Shown piece after piece: positions 42,298 through 50,930 of a stretch of DNA of 64,000 nt (positions are counted from its first letter, which is position 1; the number at the start of each line of letters is the position of its first letter). This DNA is from Actinoplanes cyaneus. GTDB taxonomy: Bacteria; Actinomycetota; Actinomycetes; Mycobacteriales; Micromonosporaceae. The stretch is from assembly GCF_016862095.1 (NCBI RefSeq), contig NZ_BOMH01000037.1:1-64000 (forward strand). The letters are read 5' to 3'. The translations under genes were made by a program, and so were the position numbers. Under the pieces are notes generated by a model. The model saw only the letters and a program-made list of their open reading frames with translations, was not told the origin of the DNA and made no database searches.

Positions 42298-42864
42298 ACA
42301 TCCGTTCAGCGACTGGCTCCCGGCAGCACGGTCATGGCCGAGGATCTGCTCGACCTGGCCAGCCTCGAGTCCGGGCACCTGGCCGTCGACCTGGTCGACA
42401 CCGACCTGTGCGCCATCATCACCGAAGCCGTACACACGAACACCGCCCCGGTCGCCGCGAAGCAGCTCACCATGACCGCCCATCTGCCCGACCGCCTGGA
42501 TCTGCACGCCGACCCGTCCCGGCTGCGTCAGGTCGCTGACAACCTGCTGTCCAACGCCATCAAGTACACCCCGGCCGGTGGCACGATCACCGTCACCGCC
42601 GGCCTCGACGACACCGGTCAGAAGATCGTCTGGACGGTCGCCGACACCGGTATCGGCATCCCCCGCGCCGAACGGCCCCGGCTGTTCCGCCGCTTCTACC
42701 GCGCCTCCACCGCCCTGAACAAACGCATCCCCGGCTGCGGTCTCGGCCTGGTCATCATCCGCACCATCGTCGAACGCCACCGCGGCAGCATCACCCTGGC
42801 CGAACACACCGGCCCGGGCACTACCTTCGTGATACGCCTACCCGCCAGCGCACCCACCGGCTGA
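42298..42864 (+). pseudogene. Sensor histidine kinase, 5' part lost
   Basis: 188 codons from ATG 42298. Only the second half of a HisKA domain (DLLDLASLESGHLAVDLVDT) and a complete HATPase remain: N-box DNLLSNAIKYTPAGG, DTGIGIPRAE, RIPGCGLGLVIIR. The phospho-accepting His box is missing, so it cannot autophosphorylate in the normal way. The break lies just after the recombinase-flanking motif. An ATPase-only protein could still be made, but no ribosome binding site is seen. Confidence 0.7.
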
Positions 42865-42950
42865 CCAGAGCTATCCCCCAGCGCCCGCGCGCCGCATGCG
42901 GCTTGGGTGAATCAGCGCGCAGCCGCCGGTGCTAGGACAAGGATGCAGTA

Positions 42951-44561
42951 GTGGGCCAACCAGGAAACCCGAACCGGACGACGGACGCGGTGACCTCCGG
43001 GCAGGCCACCGCGGCGATGGAGCTTTCACCGGGCGGTCTGACGCAGCACTCCGCGGACCGGATGGCAGCCGTCATCGCCCGGGCCGCTCACGCCAGCTGC
43101 GCGCTGATCCACCTCTTCGAGGGGCAGCGCCTACGTCTGATCGGCGGGTACGGCCTGCCGCCGGGCTTCGAGCAACGCCAGTCCGCGCCGATAGGTTCGA
43201 CGCTGGCCGGGCTGGTGCTGCACAGCGGCTTTCCCGTGGTCATCTGTGACACGCACACCGACGTCCGGGTGCCGATGGACGCGCCGGTGCGCTCCACGGA
43301 CCTGCGCTGCTACGCCGGGTTCCCGATCCGCGACCCGGACGGGCACATCGTCGGCGTGTGCGCCGCCATGAACAACCAGTGCCGCGACTGGCCGCCGGAA
43401 CAGCTGGCCGGCGTCGACGACGGCGCGCAAGCCTGCACCGCGCTCGTCGCCGAACACCTCGCCCGCGAGCGGGAACACCACCAGAGGGTCTTCCTGGACA
43501 CCCTGCTCGACAGCCTCGACACCGGGGTGGCCGCCTGCGACGCCGACGGGCACATGGTCCTGGTCAACCGGTCGCTGCGCGCGCGCCTCGGCACCGACAT
43601 GGTGGCCGGCAGCGCCGACGATTGGGCCGCCCGGCTGCCGATCACCGACACCGACGGCACCCCGGTACCCCCGGAGCAAACGCCACTGCTGCGGGCCCTG
43701 CACGGCGAGCCCGCCCGAGGCGCGCAACACCTGCTGCACCTGCACGGGCAACGCCGGCTGTTCCGGATCAACGGCCACCCCATCACCAGCGACCACGGGC
43801 AGAACCTCGGCGCGGTAGCCGTCTTCCACGACATCACCGCCGCCCACCGCGCCGACCGGCTGCAACAACTACTCAACCGCACCAAGGACGACTACCTGAA
43901 CCTCGTCGGGCACGAACTGCGCACCCCGATATCGATCATCGCCTTGTATCTGGACGAGCTGCGCGACGCCGACCCGGACACCCCAGCCGCACTGCTGCAG
44001 CCGCTGATCGCCGGCACCCGGCGCGGCAGCGACCGCCTGTGCCGGCTGGTCGAACAGCTGCTGGACCTGTCCGCCCTCGACGCCGGCCGCAGCCCGCTGC
44101 ACCCGAGCGACATCAACCTCAGCGCCGTGGTGACCGACGCCGTCCACCACGGCACCGCACAGGCCGCCGGCAAGAACATCAGCCTCACCCGCCAGGTGCC
44201 GCACCGCACACCGCTGCACGCCGACCACGCCCGGATACGACAACTCCTCGCCCTGCTGCTGGAGAACGCGCTCGTCTACACCCCGGACGGCGGCACCGTC
44301 ACCGTCGCGCTGACCAGCACCAACACCACCGTCGACCTCACCATCGACGACACCGGCTACGGCATCCCCGACCACGAACTCCCGCACGTGTTCGAACGCT
44401 TCTTCCGCGGCGCCATCGCCACCGAACTTGCCATCCCCGGCACCGGCCTAGGCCTCACCATCGCCCAACTGATCACCGAACGCCACCACGGCACCATCAC
44501 CGCCGGCCCCAACACCGGCCACCCCCGCGGAACCACCCTGCACGTCAGCCTGCCCCGCTGA
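42951..44561 (+). CDS. GAF-PAS sensor histidine kinase
   Basis: A 536-residue cytoplasmic kinase. GAF (~20-175, with CYAGFPIRDPDGHIVGVCAA), PAS (~180-305, LDTGVAACDADGHMVLVNRS), HisKA with His321 (GHELRTPISII) and HATPase (LLENALVYTPDGGT, DDTGYGIPDHE, GTGLGLTIAQL). The N-box Asn is present in ENALVY. It is similar in style to the large kinase at 23.5-26.8 kb and to the truncated kinase just upstream. No response regulator is adjacent. GTG 42951 is used; the ribosome binding site is weak. Confidence 0.92.
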   Translation: MGQPGNPNRTTDAVTSGQATAAMELSPGGLTQHSADRMAAVIARAAHASCALIHLFEGQRLRLIGGYGLPPGFEQRQSAPIGSTLAGLVLHSGFPVVICDTHTDVRVPMDAPVRSTDLRCYAGFPIRDPDGHIVGVCAAMNNQCRDWPPEQLAGVDDGAQACTALVAEHLAREREHHQRVFLDTLLDSLDTGVAACDADGHMVLVNRSLRARLGTDMVAGSADDWAARLPITDTDGTPVPPEQTPLLRALHGEPARGAQHLLHLHGQRRLFRINGHPITSDHGQNLGAVAVFHDITAAHRADRLQQLLNRTKDDYLNLVGHELRTPISIIALYLDELRDADPDTPAALLQPLIAGTRRGSDRLCRLVEQLLDLSALDAGRSPLHPSDINLSAVVTDAVHHGTAQAAGKNISLTRQVPHRTPLHADHARIRQLLALLLENALVYTPDGGTVTVALTSTNTTVDLTIDDTGYGIPDHELPHVFERFFRGAIATELAIPGTGLGLTIAQLITERHHGTITAGPNTGHPRGTTLHVSLPR

Positions 44562-44763
44562 CAGCATCCGGCCGCCACCGCGCCGCCCGCGGTGGCCCCC
44601 ACCGCAGGCCCGAGTAGCGCGCTCTTCGCACATCCACATTCCGGGAGCACAGAAAACCGCAAAAGCTCTCTGACAACCCGCCGCCGTGAGACAGCCGCCG
44701 CAGGTACAGGCCTAGATCAACTGCTTAGCGTTGTTTTTGGTCTGGAAACTACGGACGGGCCTC

Positions 44764-45273
44764 TCAGGTGAGCAGTGGTTCGTGGTGGGGGTGAAAGAGC
44801 TCGGCGAGCTTGCCGCAGCCGCGGATCGAGTAGCCCGCGGCGGTGCCGGCCAGGCGGATGCCGAGCTGGCGGGTGATGACGAAGAGAGCGACCAGGGCTT
44901 TCCGCTCGCCGACGCCCTCGAATTCGTGTAGGCGGCGCACGAATTCCTCGGCGCTCGCTCCGGCCCAGATACGCCGGGCGTCGCCGTCGTACCTCGCGGC
45001 CACCAGTTCAGCGGCGGCGTACGCCCTGGAGGCCATCGTCCTGCGGAACGGGTGGATGGCGGGCGCCGCGCCGAACCGGCCGGCAAAGGCATCAGGGCCG
45101 AGCGCCAGGACATGGGCGGGCGCGATGCCCCTGATCCGCTCAGCCAGCCGGTGCGGCGCCGGCCACGCCTGGTCAGCGCGCATCCGCTGGTTGAACAGGA
45201 CACCGAGCAGGAAGGCGAACGCGGTCCTGGGGTCCGTGATCGGCTCGATGGGCAGGCGGGAGTCGGTCGTCAT
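44764..45273 (-). CDS. HhH-GPD-family base-excision repair-like protein
   Basis: A 169-residue protein from ATG 45273. It matches the short 'uncharacterised HhH-GPD' family of actinobacteria related to endonuclease III/MutY: AFAFLLGVLFNQRMRADQAW and helix-hairpin-helix FEGVGERKALVALFVITRQL. The catalytic Lys/Asp of glycosylases is not obvious and the [4Fe-4S] cysteines are lacking. It lies 67 bp downstream of a MazG-like pyrophosphohydrolase on the same strand, which suggests a joint role in nucleotide or DNA quality control. Confidence 0.78.
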   Translation of the reverse strand: MTTDSRLPIEPITDPRTAFAFLLGVLFNQRMRADQAWPAPHRLAERIRGIAPAHVLALGPDAFAGRFGAAPAIHPFRRTMASRAYAAAELVAARYDGDARRIWAGASAEEFVRRLHEFEGVGERKALVALFVITRQLGIRLAGTAAGYSIRGCGKLAELFHPHHEPLLT

Positions 45274-45340
45274 GAGAACTGGTCGCACGCCTTCTTGATG
45301 AGATCGGCTATCGCCGTGGCGGCCTCGGTCCGCAGGGGGT

Positions 45341-45679
45341 TCAGTCCCCCTGGGTCGTCTCCCAGATGCGCTTCTTGTTGACTTCTTCCTTGTCGCGGAA
45401 CGCCTGCTCCAGATCAATTCCGAGCCGGTTGGCGATCGAGCAGAGATAGATCAGCACGTCGGCAAGCTCCTCATCGACGCTACCGACGACGGACTTTTTG
45501 TCCAGTGACATTTTTTGCGCCTTGCGGAGAGCCTTGAAAAGCTCCCCGATCTCCTCACCGAGGAGCAGCGCTGATTGTTGCAAGGTATTTCCCTCGAAGA
45601 CGCGCTCAGCTTCGAGTTTGCTGACGTATTCCTGGTAGTCGGCAAGGGTGGGCTGAGCTTTCAGATCCGGCACCCGCAT
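45341..45679 (-). CDS. MazG-like nucleotide pyrophosphohydrolase
   Basis: A 112-residue all-helical protein. The MazG signature is clear: LGEEIGELFKALRKAQ (ExxE) and GSVDEELADVLIYLCSIANR (ExxD), which coordinate Mg2+ for hydrolysis of (d)NTPs to monophosphates. Codons are noticeably less GC-rich than around it (AAG/AAA Lys, TTT, GTA), suggesting recent transfer. The ATG at 45679 is very close to a GGGAG, so the start is slightly uncertain. It is probably co-transcribed with the HhH-GPD gene. Confidence 0.85.
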   Translation of the reverse strand: MRVPDLKAQPTLADYQEYVSKLEAERVFEGNTLQQSALLLGEEIGELFKALRKAQKMSLDKKSVVGSVDEELADVLIYLCSIANRLGIDLEQAFRDKEEVNKKRIWETTQGD

Positions 45680-45958
45680 CTCCCTTGTTGATCTAGGGCG
45701 TAACTTCCTTGCGGGGCATGCTAGTGCTTCGGGAATTCGGGTGTGGTCCGAGATGCACACGTGCCAGGGAATTTATACGAAGGAGGTTCGACTTCTGGAC
45801 TTCGAACACTTGTGGCCACGATCCAATACGCGCCGTGAGAAATGATGGGAACGGGCCACCGGCCAGTTGGCGGCACGCTCGTCAGGAGCGATGGGTAGCG
45901 GCTTGACAGCGAACCGAATCGCCGGGTGTGCGCGAGCCGGATCCGGGCCAGGCCCGGC

Positions 45959-46792
45959 TCACGCCTCGCCGCCGGCCAGGACGATCAGCTGCCGCAGCTT
46001 CGCCTCACTCGCCGACCCCGGCTCGGCCATGAAGACCAGCAGATCCTGCCCCTCGTCCGGATCCACCAGCCGCCGGCTGAACAACTCCAGCTCACCCAGC
46101 ACCGGATGCCGGTAACGTTTGAGCTCGTGGTGATGCGTCACGTCCACCTCGTGCCGCCGCCACACCTCGGCGAACTCCGGGCTGACCGCCAGCAACGCCT
46201 CCACAATCTCCCCCGCGACCCCCGCCGGATCACTCGTGTACGCCGCCCGTAGATCAACAGTGAAAACCCGGCCGCGTACCTCATGATCCTCAGGCGGATA
46301 GATGGCACGCTGCGCCGGATCGGTGAACCAGCGATACACCAGATACCGCGACAAACCGTCGAACCGGGTGTAGTCACCGAACAACGCCACCGCCGCCGGA
46401 GTCTGCAACAACGCCTCACCGAACCGGGAGAACACGATCGCCGGCGTGTCCGCAAGCCGCTCCGCGATCGTCCTGACCGCCGGACCGACCCGCTCGTCCG
46501 CCCGGGCACGCCGCGGCGCCGCATGCCCGCCCAACGCGAACAGATGCTCCCGCTCACCCGCACTGAGCCGCAACGCCCGCGCCACCGCCGCCAAGATCTG
46601 CTCCGACGGCATCGGACCGCGCTTCTGCTCCAACCGGCTGTAATAGTCGGCCGACATGCCGGCCAGCACCGCGACCTCCTCACGCCGCAACCCACCGGTA
46701 CGACGCCGGGCACCCCGCGGCAGCCCCACCTCCTCCGGCTGCAACGCCTCCCGGCGAGCTCGGAGAAAGTCCGCCAGCAACGCCCGGTCCAT
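45959..46792 (-). CDS. XRE-family regulator with MmyB-like ligand domain
   Basis: A 277-residue protein. N-terminal helix-turn-helix: FLRARREALQPEEVGLPRGA, RTGGLRREEVAVLAGMSADY, YSRLEQKRGPMPSEQILAAV. The C-terminal MmyB-like domain (ALFGDYTRFDGLSRYLVYRW, ELKRYRHPVLGELELFSRRL) is PAS-like and binds fatty acids in studied members. It is the usual regulator of a neighbouring oxidoreductase, but none is adjacent here. It lies 14 bp downstream of a MarR gene in the same direction, so both are likely in one operon. Confidence 0.92.
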   Translation of the reverse strand: MDRALLADFLRARREALQPEEVGLPRGARRRTGGLRREEVAVLAGMSADYYSRLEQKRGPMPSEQILAAVARALRLSAGEREHLFALGGHAAPRRARADERVGPAVRTIAERLADTPAIVFSRFGEALLQTPAAVALFGDYTRFDGLSRYLVYRWFTDPAQRAIYPPEDHEVRGRVFTVDLRAAYTSDPAGVAGEIVEALLAVSPEFAEVWRRHEVDVTHHHELKRYRHPVLGELELFSRRLVDPDEGQDLLVFMAEPGSASEAKLRQLIVLAGGEA

Positions 46793-46806
46793 CCCCGCGC
46801 CCAGCC

Positions 46807-47313
46807 TCAGCCGGCCCGCTTGCGCCGGGCACGAGGCTTCGCCGACCGCGGCGGCGCGGCACGCATGTGGTCACGGACCACACCCAGGACAGAGTGCAAG
46901 GCGCTCACATCTGCACCGCTCAACGGCTCGAACAACAACTGCCGCACCCGGTCGACATGCCCCGGCAGAACCCTCGCGACCAGGTCACGACCCACCTCGG
47001 TGACCGCCACCATCACACTGCGCTCGTCGTCCGGCGACGACGACCGCACGATCAGGCCACGCTTGTCCAGCAGACCCGCCTGATACGTCAACCCACTACG
47101 GCTGTACACGACACCGTCCGCCAGGTCCGTCATCCGCAACGTGCCCCCGGGCGCGTCGACGAGGCGGGCAAGAAGCTGGAACTGCACATAACTGAGGTCA
47201 CCCTCGAGCCGCAGATGCTCATCCACCGCGTACTGAAGAAGGCTGCTGACCTCCACCAAAGCGAAGTACGCACCCAACTGCTCCGCACTCAGGCCCGGCG
47301 CCGCCTCACTCAT
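46807..47313 (-). CDS. MarR-family transcriptional regulator
   Basis: A 168-residue winged-helix regulator: YVQFQLLARLVDAPGGTLRM, TDLADGVVYSRSGLTYQAGL and the wing SSPDDERSVMVAVTEVGRDL. It has a basic C-terminal tail. The gene leads a two-gene unit with the XRE/MmyB regulator. A divergent secreted phospholipase-D-like gene lies 157 bp away and could be a target. Confidence 0.92.
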   Translation of the reverse strand: MSEAAPGLSAEQLGAYFALVEVSSLLQYAVDEHLRLEGDLSYVQFQLLARLVDAPGGTLRMTDLADGVVYSRSGLTYQAGLLDKRGLIVRSSSPDDERSVMVAVTEVGRDLVARVLPGHVDRVRQLLFEPLSGADVSALHSVLGVVRDHMRAAPPRSAKPRARRKRAG

Positions 47314-47424
47314 CCCGAGATCGTACCCACGGCCCCGCCGTCACGGACCTTGAGGAACATCGGAACGAAACCGGATCGGGGTCGGCCACCTGCCAACGCC
47401 ACCTGGACATGGATGAATGTCGAA

Positions 47425-47452
47425 TTGACGCATGTAGGTTTCTAGGTAGTAT
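47425..47452 (+). promoter_or_regulatory. Sigma-70-type promoter
   Basis: TTGACG (47425-47430) and TAGTAT (47447-47452) with a 16-bp spacer. It lies 18 bp upstream of the phospholipase-D-like start. This is the closest match to a vegetative consensus promoter that I saw in the window. Confidence 0.65.
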
Positions 47453-47470
47453 TCCCCGCTGTAATCGATC

Positions 47471-48715
47471 ATGAAACGGGGAGGAACTTTGCGGAAACGT
47501 CATGTGTTGAGAGCGGGACTGGCCCTGGTCGTGAGCGGGTTCGCCGTCGTCCTGCCCGCCCCGACGCCGGCCGCGGCCGCGAGCTCGGTGCAGACGACGA
47601 TCGGCGGCTACCCGGTCTGGGCGCACTTCAACAACCCGCACGCCGCCGCGAACGGCGCGGACAACACCATTCACCTGGAGCTGCAGCGGCTGATCAACGC
47701 CGCGCCGAAGGGGTCCACCATCCAGGGCACCCTCCACTCGCTGAGCATCGACTCGGTGGCGCAGGCCCTGGTGAACGCCGAGAAGCGCGAAGTCATCGTG
47801 AAGGTCGTGATCGACGGCAAGAACGAGGCATCCACCGACTCCGGCATCGACCTGCTCAAGACGCTGAAGAACCGCAAGTTCTGCTCGTACCCGTCGACCG
47901 GGGGCCGAGCCTGCATCAGCACCAGTGGCGACGGTGACATGCACACCAAGATGTTCACCTTCACGTCCACGACCGACCCGAACGGTGTCGCCCGGTCCAA
48001 CGTCTCCTGGTTCGGTTCGGCGAACATGACGTACACGACCGGCCCGAACTCGTTCAACAACACCATCACGGTCTACGGCGACACCACGTTGATGAACGGC
48101 CTGAACGCCAACTTCACCGACATGTGGAACGGCAAGCACGTCGCCGGCAACAACTACTACGACGCCGCCTCGGGTCGTGGCTACTACCAGGCCTCCGCCG
48201 CCGACGCGTACGCCTCCCCGGAAGCCGCCGGTGAGACCGACACCATCGTCACCCGGCTCAACGACGCCACCCCGGACGCGAACTGCCGGCTGCGGATCGG
48301 CATGGCCTTCATCACCGGCGGCCGTCCCGGCCTCACCAGCCTGGTCAAGAAGTTCAAGTCGGCCGGCTGCCAGATCTGGGTCGTCGTCGGCACCAAGACC
48401 GACGGCAGCATCGACATGACCGAGAGCGTCTACGACGACCTGATCGGCGCCGGAATCAAGATCCACCGGATGGACATGGTGCACGACAAGTTCTTTGCGC
48501 TGTACGCGAAGTTCGGCGACACCTACAACTATCGGGTCTACACCGGTTCGCAGAACTGGAGCGCGGACGCGCTGACCGACAACGACGAGATCTTCGTCAA
48601 GATGGCGCCGGAGTCGGGCACCACCCACCCGCTCTACGACGCGTACTTCACCCACTTCAACGACGCCTACAACAACGGCGTCGCCTGCACCGCCTCGAAC
48701 TACCCCTGCAAGTAG
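47471..48715 (+). CDS. Secreted phospholipase D-like protein
   Basis: A 414-residue protein with a signal peptide (RHVLRAGLALVVSGFAVVLP then APTPAAAA). The start may be ATG 47471 or TTG 47489, the latter just behind GGGGAGGA. Two PLD half-domains are visible: first HTKMF with FGSANMTY, second VHDKFFALY with YTGSQNWSADAL. In canonical HKD motifs an Asp follows HxKxxxx; here neither half shows it clearly, but the HxK and GSxN parts are intact. It probably acts extracellularly on phospholipids or nucleic acid. A strong terminator follows. Confidence 0.82.
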   Translation: MKRGGTLRKRHVLRAGLALVVSGFAVVLPAPTPAAAASSVQTTIGGYPVWAHFNNPHAAANGADNTIHLELQRLINAAPKGSTIQGTLHSLSIDSVAQALVNAEKREVIVKVVIDGKNEASTDSGIDLLKTLKNRKFCSYPSTGGRACISTSGDGDMHTKMFTFTSTTDPNGVARSNVSWFGSANMTYTTGPNSFNNTITVYGDTTLMNGLNANFTDMWNGKHVAGNNYYDAASGRGYYQASAADAYASPEAAGETDTIVTRLNDATPDANCRLRIGMAFITGGRPGLTSLVKKFKSAGCQIWVVVGTKTDGSIDMTESVYDDLIGAGIKIHRMDMVHDKFFALYAKFGDTYNYRVYTGSQNWSADALTDNDEIFVKMAPESGTTHPLYDAYFTHFNDAYNNGVACTASNYPCK

Positions 48716-48733
48716 GGGCCGAAGTTCGAGACC

Positions 48734-48770
48734 AGGGCCGCGCCCCGCAACGGGCGCGGCCCTTCTCGTT
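48734..48770 (+). terminator. Rho-independent terminator
   Basis: An 11-bp GC stem (48735-48745 with 48752-48762), 6-nt loop and a short pyrimidine tail TTCTCGTT, 20 bp after the PLD-like gene. Confidence 0.75.
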
Positions 48771-49090
48771 CGTGCCGGACTCTTGCGCCTCGGCCAGCCC
48801 ACCGAGCTCCGGCCCGGCCACCACCGGCGTCGTCCCGGCCAAGGCCGCCGCCTCCTCCGTCACATCCGGCCCCGGATGCGACCCCAGCAGCCGGACAACC
48901 GCTGCGCCGACCCGGTCAACGCCTGATACGACCAGGAGCACGCGGTCCGCACATCAGGACCGGCATCCTCACTGCCCAGCGCATCAAGCCCACCGGCCGC
49001 CCGATCCAACCGTCCCGCGATGTCCGCCGGCGAGAACGACGGGTTCACCGCGCTGCGAGCGGCCACCATGCCCACGTCGCACCGGCTGAT
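48770..49090 (-). pseudogene. Fragment of an AfsR-like STAND regulator
   Basis: Read across one frameshift on the minus strand: ADIAGRLDRAAGGLDALG, DVRTACSWSYQALTGSAQRL, then LLGSHPGPDVTEEAAALAG. This is the segment after the NB-ARC domain of AfsR/SARP-type or related STAND regulators (SYxxL...FRLLGLHPGPD). The ATPase, DNA-binding and TPR parts are missing. It fills much of the gap before the ECF sigma gene. Confidence 0.65.
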
Positions 49091-49137
49091 CCACACGCGT
49101 ACGGCGACGCTGAGGCGCCCGGTTCTTGTCGGACGCT

Positions 49138-49205
49138 GTCGGCGAAGCCGTCCTTTTGGTTGTGGGTGCGGCTTGCCGCACTACCTCTAAGCCATCCTAG
49201 GATGG
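49138..49205. repeat. ~66-bp repeat ending in a palindrome, copy 1
   Basis: GTCGGCGAAGCCGTCCTTTT ... GTGCGGCTTGCCGCACT ... TAAGCC and then CCATCCTAGGATGG (49192-49205), a perfect 14-bp palindrome. It also holds the hairpin GTGCGGC-TT-GCCGCAC. A second copy lies at 53719-53786 with nearly the same sequence. It lies just beyond the 3' end of the ECF sigma gene. Confidence 0.75.
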
Positions 49206-49218
49206 CTGGACTCGGGTG

Positions 49219-50418
49219 TCAGGTGCGAAGACGGTTCGCCCGCGACTCAAGGTGACGCCGCTCCGCGAGACTCGCCGTGGCCTTCGCCGCCCGCCGGTAC
49301 CACTCGTAGGCCGCCACGCTGTCACCCGCCTTCTCCAGCAGATGCGCCCGCACCGACAGCAACCGGTGATGCCCCGCCATCCGCTCATCAGCGTCCAACC
49401 CGGCGAGCAGCTCCAGACCCGCCCGTGGCCCGTCCACCTCGGCAAGCGCAACCGCCCGATTCAGCGTCACCATCGGATTCGGCGCGATCCGCTCCAGGAT
49501 CAGATACAACGCGTACACCTGCCGCCAGTTGGTCTCGGCAGCCGTCGCCGCATCCGCATGCGTCGCCGCGATCGCCGCCTGCAACTGGTACGGCCCCAGC
49601 TCCGGCGCCCCCAGCGAGCCCTTCGCCAGTTCGAGCCCCTCCTCGATCAACACCCGGTCCCACCGCGTACGGTCCTGGGAGTCCAACGGCACCAGATCCC
49701 CGCCCGCCGTTGTCCGCGCCACCCGCCGCGCGTGCGTGAGCAGCATCAACGCCAGCAGCCCGGTCACCTCCCCATCCGCCGGACGCTGCGCGTGCACGAG
49801 CCGCGCCAGCCGGATCGCCTCCCCCGCCAGATCCGCCCGGTCCAGCGACGACCCCGACGACGCCGTGTACCCCTCGTTGAAGATCAGATACAGCACGTGC
49901 AGCACCACCGGCAGCCGCTGCGACACGTCCGGCAGCGGAAACGAGCCACCCGCCGCCCGGATCCGCTGCTTCGCCCGGCTGATCCGCGCCGCCATCGTCG
50001 CCTCCGGCACCAGGAACGCCCGCGCGATCTCCGCCGTCGTCAGCCCACCCACCGCACGCAACGTCAACGCCGTCTGCGACGCCGCCGTCAGCGCCGGATG
50101 ACAGCACAGGAACAGCAGCAACAGCGTGTCATCGGTGTCCGCGACCTCCACCGGAACCTCGGCCGCGTTCGCCGACTCCCGCTCCCGCCGCGCCGACTCA
50201 CTACGCACCTCGTCGATCAGCCGCCGCGACGCCACCGTCATCAGCCAGGCCCGCGGATTCGCCGGCACCCCCTCGACCGGCCACTGCACCGACGCCGCCA
50301 GCCCCGCCTCCTGAACCGCGTCCTCACACCCCTCGAACTGCCCGTACCGGCGCACCAGCGCGCCGAGGACCTGCGGCATCACCTCCCGCAGCAGGTCCTC
50401 GATGGCCAGCCCGGTCAC
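49219..50418 (-). CDS. ECF42-type sigma factor with C-terminal TPR-like domain
   Basis: A 399-residue protein. Sigma2 (EDLLREVMPQVLGALVRRYG, CEDAVQEAG) and sigma4 (ALTLRAVGGLTTAEIARAFL, PEATMAARISRAKQRIRAAG) are followed by a ~200-residue helical extension typical of group ECF42 (LYLIFNEGYTASSG, LERIAPNPMVTLNRAVALAE). ECF42 factors have no anti-sigma; the extension is needed for activity. The gene is coupled to a DGPF protein upstream (ATGA overlap), the hallmark partner of the group. Confidence 0.93.
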   Translation of the reverse strand: MTGLAIEDLLREVMPQVLGALVRRYGQFEGCEDAVQEAGLAASVQWPVEGVPANPRAWLMTVASRRLIDEVRSESARRERESANAAEVPVEVADTDDTLLLLFLCCHPALTAASQTALTLRAVGGLTTAEIARAFLVPEATMAARISRAKQRIRAAGGSFPLPDVSQRLPVVLHVLYLIFNEGYTASSGSSLDRADLAGEAIRLARLVHAQRPADGEVTGLLALMLLTHARRVARTTAGGDLVPLDSQDRTRWDRVLIEEGLELAKGSLGAPELGPYQLQAAIAATHADAATAAETNWRQVYALYLILERIAPNPMVTLNRAVALAEVDGPRAGLELLAGLDADERMAGHHRLLSVRAHLLEKAGDSVAAYEWYRRAAKATASLAERRHLESRANRLRT

Positions 50419-50786
50419 GCCTCCAGAACCCCGTCCGCGAACATCACCTGACGCACCTCGATCCCCAGCCCCTCGATCGCCGCATCCGGAATCTGCGCCG
50501 CCAGCTCGATCGCCCGCTCCTTGCTCTCCACGTCGACGAAGTAGAACCCGCCCAGGTACTCCTTCGACTCCAGGAACGGCCCGTCGGTCACCACCCGCTG
50601 CCCGTCACGCACCTTCACCACGACCGCCTGCGACGGATCCACCAGCGCCTGCGTCGTGATCAACTCCCCGCGCTCCTTCAACCCGTCCATGAACCGCCCG
50701 TGCCCCTCACCGATCGCCGTCCGCTCCTCCTCGGTCAACGCCTCCAGCACCGCCGGGTTGATGTGCATGCTGATCAGGAACTTCAT
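50415..50786 (-). CDS. DGPF-domain (YCII-related) protein
   Basis: A 123-residue protein of the YCII/DGPF family: MKFLISMHINPAVL at the start and the diagnostic VVTDGPFLESKEYLGGFYFV. These small dimeric proteins accompany ECF42 sigma factors and are usually among their targets. GGAGG lies 8 nt before ATG 50786. The stop overlaps the sigma start by 4 bp. Confidence 0.93.
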   Translation of the reverse strand: MKFLISMHINPAVLEALTEEERTAIGEGHGRFMDGLKERGELITTQALVDPSQAVVVKVRDGQRVVTDGPFLESKEYLGGFYFVDVESKERAIELAAQIPDAAIEGLGIEVRQVMFADGVLEA

Positions 50787-50930
50787 CGTGATACCTCCGC
50801 AAGAGTGATGTCTTCTCGCCGCTTGGTCGGAGCCGCCGGGCCCACCTTGACATCCCCGGCCGACAATTCTTCGCAGGCTTCCCCGACCCGAGTCGCGTCA
50901 AGAATCCCGGCCCCGTTCCGACCACCCGTC

